From Salarias fasciatus (Eukaryota > Chordata > Actinopteri > Blenniiformes > Blenniidae): a stretch of DNA of 64,000 nucleotides. Positions 23,870 to 34,089 of this stretch are shown here, piece after piece. The position numbers and the translations under genes are program-made. The DNA lies in the NCBI RefSeq assembly GCF_902148845.1, contig NC_043756.1, positions 24,679,623 to 24,743,622 on the forward strand. The letters run 5' to 3'. Each line of letters opens with the position of its first letter. The first letter of the stretch is position 1. Under the pieces are notes generated by a model. That model saw only the letters and a list, made by a program, of their open reading frames with translations. It was not told where the DNA came from and did not search any database.

Positions 23870-26800
23870 ATGAGGAGACGAGCCCATGCAACGGTGCTGC
23901 TCTTCAACATGATGATGATGATGATGATGCTGTCTGTCGCTATGGAAAACTCTGGTAAGATGATGGTTGGTTTTTGACTGTGAGAAATGCTTAATATCTC
24001 TTTCGATACAGTTTCCCCAGCTCGTCATTCCACAGGATGTAGACAGTGAGTACAGATTTTGAAGTTCATCTTCGAAAATCACCAAAATATTTCAAAGCGA
24101 CATTTATTTTCAAGGCTGACAGTCTAACACATGTTCAGCTTCCTTGTGAAGACAACTTCACACCAACAGCAGTGATTGAAAACAAGCCTTGTAGAAGGCG
24201 CCTGTACAAAACACAAAGCAGTGTTGAATGATGTGTCATAAAATAATGGACTTCTGTCACTTCCTCTTTTAGCAGCAACATGAAGTTTCGGTGAGCTTGT
24301 TGTTTTTGATGTACATGAAACAAGTTACAGAGCTATAGTTTTTCTGTTCTGCTCACTGAGTGGCTTATTAACTTTAGCATTATGTTAAGCTGTTTCCTTA
24401 ACTGTTACAATCTCTGTTAACTCTAGAGTGCTTTATTATTTCAGAACTTTTTCAATCTTTTACTAAAAATGAAATGAAATATGTCCGACTGAAAGAAACA
24501 TTGGTTGTGTTTCATTGGTAGCATTAGTTTATTTGTATAAGAACTTGCTGAAATGTGGCATGTTGGTAATTTGGTTTTCATTATCGTAGGTTCATGAATC
24601 TATTCATACAAAAACCAAAAACAATGAACTTTTAGAGCATCTTCCTCCAGCTCGATATAATGACTGAATGGGTCATAGACATCTCAGCTAATATGTCACA
24701 GCAACACTTCGACATGTGGGCTCTGCACTTAACAAGCTGCTTATTTATGACTAGTAAAGAATGAAGAAGCTCCACTGCTTTATTAAGATGTAACTAAAAA
24801 CTTGTAATCACAATTATTTTCCTTGTGATTCTTCAAAAACTGCATACAAAAACTTGAATGCAAACTAGCATGTAAGAATTATTGAATGTAAGTAATGATG
24901 ACCTCTGTGAAGCAACAGAATTCTTTCATCTAGAAGCTACAAACGAATCTTTAAAGCGGACTTGGTTTATTCTTGCTCTGAAGAGACTCTGGAAATGATG
25001 CTGTTCGGGTCGTCTGTGTTGCCAGGTTGGTCCCCGCCGGGGAAGCCGGAGCTGCTGGGCTGCAGGTCTCCTGAGAAGGAGACGTTCACCTGCTGGTGGA
25101 AACCCTACTCTGACGGAGGGCCGCAGACCGAGCACCGCCTCTACTATGAGAGAGAAGAGTCAGTCTTGTCACTACGTGTTATTTTACCAGTGAAAGTCTG
25201 TCTTCAGCTGATTGTGGTTTAAATAGTGAAGAATGGCATTTGAAGGTCTGTGACTGCAATAGAAAACTTTAATAACAGGAATGGGATTTGTCTTAACCTT
25301 TGATTGGTCGATCGCTGACTCTAAATCATTCCTGTCGGGGTTCATGATATTTGGGTTCATGTTCCAGGATCTTTTTTTAACCCAGAAAAAACTGTTAATT
25401 TATGCACTAGATCAGTAAGTTTCTTTTTTTCACTGTGTCCAGTTTGGAGGGAGAGCACGAGTGTCCGGACTACCGCTCCGGAGGAAGCAACTCCTGCTTC
25501 TTCAACAAGACCTACACGTCCATCTGGGTGGACTACCACCTGACAGTGGTGGCCTCCAGCGCCCTGGGAAATGTCTCATCAGACCCCCTGAAGATCGATG
25601 TGATGGAAATCAGTAAGTTGTTGCAACAGCTGGCTGCACACTGATAGTTGTTGAGATTAAGTTAAAAGAAGTTGAAACGCAGCCGTCGGCAGTTATTTAA
25701 ACATTTTTTTCTGATTCCTGTAGGTTTGACTCTTGCTTACTGTACGAGGCCCTTAAAAACCACTGACCTTGATCCGTGTGACGATTCTCTTTACATCTGA
25801 TCTGCTGCGGATATATTTAGACTTTTAGTGCATTGATTAACAGTTCTAAATGCGTCTAGATCAGGTTTGTGTAACAGCATATTCGTGTCATAGGAGGGAC
25901 TGTGTGTTTGTGTGTATGTTCCGGTGCCAGTCTGTGTGGAGGATGCTCCTCTGAGCTAATGATTGGCTCAGTTTTATTAGCAGGGCTGTTTTATTTTGCT
26001 GGGGGCGCTGAATGGAAAAGTACTGAGTGACCGATTCCGTGCACGTAACAGAAACTGAACAGAATGAGGCAGAACTGGTTCAGGAAAGTCTGCTGTACGG
26101 TCCCAGATCAAATTTCACCTCTTTTGTTTTGTTGACACTACATGAGTCTTACGCCACGCAAATAAACTCTGTGCTGTAAGAGCTTAACCTGAACCAACCG
26201 GAGTCTTGCACTTATCCACAAGATCAAGAATCGATGATGTATTTTCTATAAAAACATGAGAGCACAGAGACTTATTCTGGGCTGATCCTCACACAGAGCT
26301 CCAGGCAGGTGTCTGCATGTTACACTTGCGGGTACAAACCCACATCCTGTGTTATTTGTTGCTATTACTGCAGAGTTCATCGTTGGGTGCAGGTCAGCTA
26401 GCTTGAGTGTTGATGAATTTGGGTTAGTGGTTAGCGCGTCATCCTCAGTGAAAAAGTGCCTGTTTGAGTCTGCATGTGCATGTGATGGTTTTCTCTATGA
26501 ACTGTGGTTTCCTCCCACAGTACAGAAGCAGAGTTTCCCCTACATACACTTTACTTGGGCGGGCCGCCCAAGTAGATTGACACCCGCCCAAGAAGATGAA
26601 TGGAAAAAAAAAAAAAAAAACGCGCGGTCTGTCTCTCACACTGGGTGTCAGGCTCGCGCACCCCCGTGTACTCTGATCTCTGGACACATAGCATGGAAGC
26701 ATGCTAGTTTAGCCGCTACCGGCTACAGGCTAACAGCCTGCAGGCTGCAGATTAATGCTGGTCGACCGTCCCGGACAGTAAAACTTATAATCAGCTCGAT

Positions 26801-29800
26801 TGGCTGATTTTTCCTGCAGAAGCTCCTCATGCTGTTTTATTGAGCAGGCTGTATGTTCTGGTGTTGTGTTTGTTTATATCACGCTGCATGTGCAGCTCCG
26901 AGTCCTGCTCCGTGTCTTCTCTATTTTGGAGTTGCTGTGTCAGAGTGACAGCGCCATCTGAAGGCCTGGCGGGTGAACTACATCGTTTTGAGTCCTTGTT
27001 ATGTTGCGTGGATGTAGATATTTCCTGAAGCGATGCTTTATGGACAGGGAACTGAGAAGGAGATTTTAAACAAATAAGTTGGGCTCATTTGTAATTCAGG
27101 GACAGGTAGACGTCCAGCTGTGTTCCATTCTCAGCTGCTCATAACACCACATCACACTGGAAACATCTGGAACCTCGTAACATTAATAATTTTCTATAGT
27201 ATTCCAGTCATCGGATTTTCCCTAAAGCCCACAGAGAAGACATTTACATTACCAGCAGAGTTCTGTCGGATTTGGACGTCTGTTGCTGTGAAAGTTAGGA
27301 TACATAGATATGTTTTGTACCCTAATCTTGATAAATGTACTAGCATTTCAAGAAAATTGACCCCATTTAATGAGAAATAAAATAATAATAATGTTTGCAC
27401 CACCTGAGCCCACAGTAAACTGTCATAAATTTAATCCAGTACAATAAAAAGCTGTGATTAAATGCCCCCCAAGTAGATAATTATCGTCCATTTATCGTTA
27501 TCGAGGTGAACTGCTTAATATTATCGTGATATTGATTTCGCCCAGCTCTAGTAAGTGATTTAAACCATAATGCATAAGAGCACAATGTGAATAATTTCAG
27601 TTAATTTTCTTGTGCTCTTTTGCATTATGGTTATGCAAGTTTTTTTTCTCTTTTAGATCAAAACTGAATTGAGGAACAGGCTGCAAGGGGAGCATCTTGC
27701 TGCATGCATGCACATCAGCATAAATGGACCTGACCCCCGATCCTTTCCGTACCGAAAGGCATTGGATATCTTTTTTACTAAACCAAGAAAAATACACTGC
27801 TCTGACACAAACTGTCAGCTTTGCAACTAGCTTTGCAAGTGGCTTTAAATGGCTATTTTTCCTTCATTTTTTTTATTTCGCTTTTCTTTTTGGTTCTGTT
27901 TATGTTAAAGCAGGCTTAAGATGTATCTAGAATGAATAATACATGGTTCATAAACCAGTTTGACTAGGTTCCTGTGAATGCACTTATCAAAGACCGCAAC
28001 GTCTTCCTACACCGCCCGGCCCACCACCACAAGTAAATTCTCAACCTAGGGGAAACACTGAGAAGTCACTGTTGAACATAAATTGACTGTAGGCCTGTGT
28101 CTCTCTAACCTTGTAACCTCTCCAAGGCGTAACCTGTCTTTACTCTTCTCTCAGTTTTTCTAGGCTTTTTCATTCATATTGATGATGAACTAACTGATTC
28201 CAGGTGTAGAAATCTTGGTATTAATCAGCTGCAATGAAAGAGGCACCAAAGAGACACTGTCAGATGTGGCATTTATAATGAACTGAATATTGAATTAATA
28301 ATTCTCTCCTCAAACTTCAAGACAAATTTCCTTTTGAAATATGTTTTCAGATCTTGCAGCTGGATATATTATAAACTTATCTCACATATATATTTTAAGC
28401 TTACTCTGTTTGCTCCATTCAGTGGGATCCATCCCACTTATTCATCATGCAACTTGTGTGATGACAATAGAGGTGCTTTCAGACAATACTAAAAACCAAC
28501 TGGGATAGCAGGAAGCCTTAAAAGGAGCTTTATCATTCCACGGTGCCTCATGTGGAACTTTTAGGTTTTCTTTATTAAAGAAATGACTGTGTTGTACTTG
28601 GCACTCCATAAGTAAAGCTGAATTGAAGCTTCTCTGTGCAGTCTTAATTATGAATTTGTGTGCCGTTCTCTCCCACCTTGTAATGAAAATAACATTTCTA
28701 TGTGATTCAGTTCAGTTCAATTCAGTTTTGTTTATAAAGTGCCAATTACAAAATAGTCATTTCTAGACACCTTTACAGAGCAAACCCAAAAGATCCACAT
28801 GAGCAAGCATAAGTGTGTGTGGAAAGGAAAAACTCCATTTTAACAGGAAGAAACCTTTGCAGAACCTTTGCTAATGATTTATACCTTGTTTAAATCATGC
28901 ATACTCTTTCACCAGGCTTTCTTCTCCTTTAATACTCCACTAAGTCTTCAAGGGGTTGCTGTGACCCAGTTGATCAGGCAGGCCTGCTTCAAGTCTTAAA
29001 ATCAGATTGTGTTTTGTTTGGATGACCTCTGAAGTGGTAGACATGCACTATAGAATGAATGTCGAACACCGTTGTTGGCTCTCAGTCTTGATTTTGTCTG
29101 TGTGCCACAGTAAAGCCGGATGCTCCTGACAACGTCACGCTGCAGGTGGAGGAGAAAAAGAACAATCCACGCCTGCATGTCCGATGGCAGCCTCCTTCCA
29201 ACACCGACCCCAGGTCAGGCTGGGTCACCATTAAGTATCAACTGAGAATCAAGCAGGACAGCAGCCACCAGTGGAACGTGAGTAATAACCCACTGAGCCC
29301 TGACTTCCTGAAAAACTCAGGCTGTGTTTGTTTAAATGAGCAATGAAAGTGTTGGATTAATTTCATGCAATTTGCTTCACACTCTGAAATTCCAAAGTAC
29401 ATTTTGTGTATTTATATCAAATTGGCAACATTTGATGTTTGGCTACCAGAATCTAATCAATGTCTTTAGTGGAGGTCAAAGAATCTGTCAGATTTAAAAA
29501 GACTGCTTCATTTCGTGTTTGAGTTCGTTAGGATGGTGAGTTCAATGTGGGAGCAGAAGCAGAGGCATAACTTTTTTCTCCATGTCTCTCTCAAGAATTA
29601 CACACTCGGTAAGCAAACCCACTTCAGCCTGTACAGCATCAGTCCCGGGGCAGTGTACAGGGTTCAGGTGCGCTGTGCGCTGGATCACGGCTCCTGGAGC
29701 GACTGGAGCAACACCACCTCCAAGACAATCCCAGACTGTGAGTCCCACAATCTCCTTCATTTAACTTTGTCTTCTCTGGTGAAAACTATTCACATTTTAA

Positions 29801-31886
29801 TTCATAATACTCCTTTTTTGCTTCCATTTAGATCTTCAGAGGGAGAGGCCCTTCTGGTTACTGCTTTCTGCTCTCTCTGTGGTTCCACTCTTTGCTACGT
29901 TGTGTATCGTGGTTATCAAGGGAAAAGAGTAGGTATCTGTTAAACAGTGGCAAGAAAATGGGTTATTCAAATAAGGTGTTATAGTTTTTGCCATGAATTA
30001 ATCACAAAATGTGGCGTTGCTACAATCTGAGTCATGAGTATTGACAATTTAGCCTAATGATTTTTATAGCTGCTAATCAAACAGGAGCTTTTCTTCCAGG
30101 TTGTTTTCCTGTTGCTGCCTGTCATTATCCCCCCATTGTACCTCACTCTGGGATGGTGCTCTCGAGCATATTAACACCCTTTTAAACACCATGTGTGCGT
30201 GTCTGCATGTTCAGCTGGTAAAGTCATTGAGATGAATTTGAGGCTTCTAGTTCAATGCCTGATCCAAAGTCTTCAGATGCTTCTATTTTGTAGTTTTTGG
30301 TTTGGAATACCAAATGCTTTTGGTGATGAACAAGCTGTACTGTAGGGAATCATGGATCCACTGTGGTTAGCAATGTCTTCTCACAGCTTGAAGAGCCCTG
30401 TTCAGTCTGGAGTAAAGGTCTCTTTCTGTTAGCAATATTCTCCCTCTCGCTGTATTACATGTTTATTTTTTTTCCAGGTCTGGCTTCCTCCTGCAGTCCA
30501 TAGACCTGCTTGTTAGATTAAATACTGTGGATATGATGTGTGATTTATGGATTCTATGTTAGCTCTGTGATGCCTGCCTTTTGCCCAATGTTAGCTGTGA
30601 TTAGCTGCAGCCCTCTCCACCATAAGACGCATTAAACAGCTATAAGAGATTCAGGTTTGCCCATTCCTAACTCCTTGTCTCTATTTGAAATCATTACCCT
30701 AAAGTCACTTATTAACAGTGCTGTGAAAGGAAGAAAAAGTCTGTGTTTGTCTTGTTACTGAGAAGCAATTCATTCCACATTTTTGACTGATTCAAGACAA
30801 AAACGATACCTTATCAAAGGGTTCACTTACTTTTACTTGCAACCTTTCATATTATACACTTAATTATTCCAGATGATAAATATCTGACTCATGTTTTTTT
30901 TGTTTGTTTGTTTTTATTCAGTGTAAAGCAATTCCTTCTGCCTCCTGTTCCTGGGCCAAAGATAAGAGGAGTGGATGTTCAGCTTCTTCAGGTATTACAA
31001 AATCTGCATTACATATTCAAACAGCTCCAAAAGATAATTTTTACCTTAATGACAATGTGGTGAATTCTATTTACAGAGTGGACAAGCTGAAGATATCAGT
31101 GCCTTGATTTTCAATGAGAAGTATCCTCCAGTGGTGGCCTGGAAGGACCAGATGGAAGAGTACCTCATCGTGTGTGACAAAGACAACATGCCTCTGCTTG
31201 ACCGCTCAAATTCACTGAAAAGAAAGGACTGTGTGTCTATTCCTCCCAGCTACTTAGATATAAAAGTACAATGCATGGAATCAATCCACAGCCAAAATGA
31301 TGTGAAAAAAGTGAATGGAAGCACGGATGTAAAGGATTCCTCTGGAAAAAGCACCAAGTGCACCTCAGGGGAGGGTTTACCCAGCAAGGAGCTGCCTCAT
31401 CTGCTCACTCCACAACAACAAAGTCTATGGATGAACAGAAATTCAACAGATCGACACAAGAGCGCTACTGAAAGCATGATCCAACCACTGTCCACCAGTA
31501 GTGGTTATGTGGACCTTCAGAGATGTGAAAGCTCACAGGAAATGGGCGTCTTGCAGAAATACTACAGCACCATGGAAGAGGTTAACAGTGGCAATATTCT
31601 CGTGCTCCAAAAAGACAATGTCCCTCTTAGTTTAGACAGTCGGAGATGGGAGGACAATATACCAGAGGACTACAGCAGGGTGAAACAGGTGAACAGTGGA
31701 AATGTGGTTTTCCTGCAGAAACAAAATGACTTGGCTGACTCATCATGTGAGGAGATGGATCATTTCTACTCTGCCTATCAGAAGGCAACAAATCCTCAGG
31801 TGACTGGACCGAGTAAAGGCGCTCTGTGCACAGACTCAATCTGCCATGGATATGTAGATTCTGTGCCTGTACTGCCATTAATATAA
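23870..31886 (+). CDS. prlr: Prolactin receptor (8 coding exons, complete; probably the teleost b/2 form)
   Basis: Exons: 23870-23954, 25026-25158, 25443-25612, 29111-29277, 29596-29737, 29832-29928, 30922-30991, 31077-31886; 557 aa with consistent phases. It is a class I cytokine receptor. A signal peptide ([12 protein letters not shown] plus seven Met) leads into cytokine-receptor domain 1 with [25 protein letters not shown] and the pair HECPDY/NSCFF. Domain 2 ([10 protein letters not shown]) ends with the diagnostic WSDWS box. A single membrane segment ([20 protein letters not shown]) precedes Box 1, [12 protein letters not shown], the JAK2 docking site. The long last exon encodes the cytoplasmic tail, with EYLIV and GYVDL/GYVDS tyrosines that could recruit STATs. 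Prolactin binding drives JAK2/STAT5 signalling and, in fish, ion and water balance. A tail of about 270 aa is shorter than in typical fish PRLRa, hence the guess of prlrb; this paralogue assignment is uncertain. Growth hormone receptor is unlikely, given the PRLR-type PPVPGPKI Box 1 context. Confidence 0.9.
26529..28060. mobile_element. hAT-like non-autonomous DNA transposon
   Basis: The left end reads CAGAGTTTCCCCTACATACA with a GGGCGGGCCGCCCAAGTAG block just inside. The right end reads CAACCTAGGGGAAACACTG with CCGCCCGGCCCACC inside it. The ends are inverted repeats over about 14 bases with similar subterminal motifs, as in hAT elements. No transposase ORF is left. A clean 8-bp target duplication was not found (flanks TACAGAAG and AGAAGTCA share only AGAAG). 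The interior holds further repeat debris, including a hAT-style 'TATCGTGATATTGATTTCGCCCAGCTCT' type end near 27520-27550 and a 70-base hairpin. Confidence 0.6.
27563..27632. repeat. 70-base near-perfect hairpin
   Basis: Arms 27563-27585 and 27610-27632 (23 bases each) are inverted repeats with one mismatch, separated by a 24-base spacer. The left arm starts AACCATAATGCATAAGAGC. It sits inside the hAT-like insertion in prlr intron 3. It could be a very small MITE or a chance fold; a microRNA is not claimed. Confidence 0.8.
28706..28872 (+). repeat. Common teleost interspersed repeat (GCCAATTACAAA type)
   Basis: TTCAGTTTTGTTTATAAAGT, GCCAATTACAAAATAGTC, GAGCAAACCC, AGCAAGCATAAGTG and AGGAAAAACTCC..TTTTAACAGGAAGAAACC follow in the same order as a very widespread fish repeat. 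Recognised from memory; class not assigned. It lies in prlr intron 3. Confidence 0.6.
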
Positions 31887-32240
31887 AGACATCCACTGTA
31901 AATACCAGTACCTCAATCAACTCTGCATTTGATATTAGTATATACTGGGTGCATCAGCTGTATCGATAACTTCCTAACAGCCAGGTGTTCATGGACAGAA
32001 ATAAATGAGTGAAACATTAGGCGAATGAAGGACAAATCTGTGTGTGATATATTTATTGTACATATTAATAACACAGTCATAAGACGGAAGAAAAATGTGT
32101 GATCCAACAAAACAGATGCAACACATCTTGGTGGGTTTCTGTGAGTTAATCCAATAAACTACTAGAATCTGTGGGTACAAGGGAAATGGAGATTCTGTAG
32201 GATTGTCAGATATAGAAAAAAGGATGTAAACCCACAAGCG
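31887..32240. other. prlr 3' UTR and convergent spacer
   Basis: The stretch lies between the prlr stop and the relic zinc-finger array on the opposite strand. An AATAAA-like signal (GAAATAAATGAG) lies near 32000 on the plus strand and may end the prlr transcript. No gene is seen. Confidence 0.4.
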
Positions 32241-33425
32241 TCAGATTGACACTGTTTCTGTATGGGTCCTCATGTGGGTTGACAAACTCCCCCGAGATTG
32301 GTATCGTTTTCTACACATCTCACACGGCGTTTCACCAGTATGAATGTTTGTGTCATCCTTCAGAGACGACTTCTCGAAAAACCGTCGTCCAGAGATCATG
32401 CAAAGGAAGGGTCTCTCACCTGTGTGTGTTCTTATATGCCGCTTTAGCATTGGTCTGTCTTTGAATGAGGTCCCACAAATGTTGCAAGAATACAGCTTTT
32501 CACTTATGTGAATCCTCCAATGGACACTTCGTCTTGAAGACCTATTTTGCCATATATGTTACAGGAGTAGGGCCTCTCCCCAGTGTCGACCCTTGAATGA
32601 ACTTCCAATGTAGATTTCTGGTTGGAAGTTAAACCACATACGTGGCAGGTGTGTGGCTTCTCACCTGTGTGAAGTCTTTTATGAAACTTCATGGTTGAGG
32701 CCTAATTGAAGGCTTTACCACAGATGTTGCAGGGAAATGGCTTCGCTCCTGTGTGGATTCTCAGGTGTGTGATCAGTTAAGATATACAGGTGAAAACTTT
32801 CTCACAAGTTTCACATACATAATGTTTCACTGTGTGAGTGTTGCAGGTGATATCTGTCATGAGAGTGCTAAAGGCTGACACTAAATCTTCTCTGCTGTTC
32901 TTTCAGATTCATCATGATTCAGGTCCAGATCTTGACCTTCACTGTAGTTATCTTCACGACAAACGGAGGTAATCTTTGAAACATTGGTTACCTGCTTGGG
33001 CAAAAGCTGATCTCCATCCTGACTGATGCAGAGAACTTTGTCTTCCTCTTTAATCTGAGGGAGCTTTGGATCCTCTTGGATTAATGCTTCTCTCCTGATC
33101 ACCCAGCTGGTGCTCAGTGAAATCCTCCCCTTTCTCCTCCTTCTCTTCGTCCACTACTTTTCTAGAACCTCTGAAGAAGATAAGGTATATAAAAGTGAGA
33201 ATTACTTACACTGACTGATTGTTTTTAACTTGTGAACATTTCACACACTGTGCATCTTCACTTGAGGCTAACACAGGATGTCCAGCAGTCTGCGCTGACG
33301 GACGATTTCTTTCTCATACTGGACCGCCGTTTTCTCAAAAACTCGGAATATTTCTTCAGCGGTAGCAGTCAGTCGCTCACCAAGAAACTGTCTGAAGCAC
33401 TTCAGCGAATACATATTTTAAATTA
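32241..33425 (-). pseudogene. C2H2 zinc-finger pseudogene with an intact-looking first exon
   Basis: On the minus strand, about 33420-33285 encodes an N-terminal module ([20 protein letters not shown], then IVRQRRLLD) that closely matches exon 1 of the intact finger gene at 46612. The second exon starts near 33170 (DEEKEEKGEDFTEHQLGDQE), shifts frame about where LIQEDPKLPQIKEED begins, and reaches a stop after HDESERTAEKI at 32881. The finger array follows in pieces: HTGEKPHTCHVCGLTS, then degenerate fingers such as SCNIYGK where a zinc-binding Cys is replaced, plus in-frame stops, down to about 32241. The C2H2 linkers (HTGERP, HTGEKP) remain clear. This is a decayed host regulatory gene, not a transposon. 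It stands head-to-head with secisbp2, about 650 bases from its start. Confidence 0.8.
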
Positions 33426-34089
33426 TGAGTTAATACGAGTGAACAATCTTCTGGTCTGTTGACATATGTCCAGCTGTTGTTTACTTCCGGTGGTTGTAAC
33501 ACTGTTAACATCCCCCCTCCCCGAGTAGAAGGCATTTGATTTTTTCGTTCCTCTTTATGACGGCACGTTTTACTTATTGTTACTCTGAATTTTCTTTTTT
33601 GGTACATTATCTATACCATTAATTCATGTGTCATGCGTAATAAACCATATGTGAAAAACAGAGTTAAGTTGTTCCGTAATTCTGAAATGACCGACAAATA
33701 TTTAGGACTTGTCACAGTGGGAGCACAAAAATGTCCAAAATATGATAAACTTAATATGTTGTATGATAAAATTTTCATGTATGTTTGCAATTCATTGTGT
33801 TTTTTTTTTTGTTTGTTTGTTTTTTTTTTTGTATTTTGTTTTTTTTTTTTGCTTTTTGTTGACAGTAGTTATGAGCGGTGAGACCGGAAGGAGTCGCTGT
33901 GGGACTGGTTTCCGGTGTAAACATCAGCTGTTTGATTATGCTAGTTGCTAATGCTAATGCTATAAAACAGGTCTGGTAGCTTGCCCAGTCGTCACAATGT
34001 CCGCGTAGAGAAAAGCAACAGAACTGTCACTACACGTGGAAATTCAGGTGAACATGCGGGAATGTGACAGCTTATAGGAGAAGCCGACA

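Larger units (their letters stand above)
26421..28140 (+). mobile_element. SINE-like repeat split by a hAT-like insertion
   Basis: At 26421-26520 the sequence reads like the 5' half of the tRNA-like teleost SINE (GGTTAGTGGTTAGCGCGTCA, then GTGGTTTCCTCCCACAGTAC). Its 3' half appears to resume after the inserted element, at about 28065-28140 (TAAATTGACTGTAGGCCTGT, then CCAAGGCGTAACCTGTC). The interruption at 26529-28060 is annotated separately. All of it lies in prlr intron 3. Confidence 0.5.
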
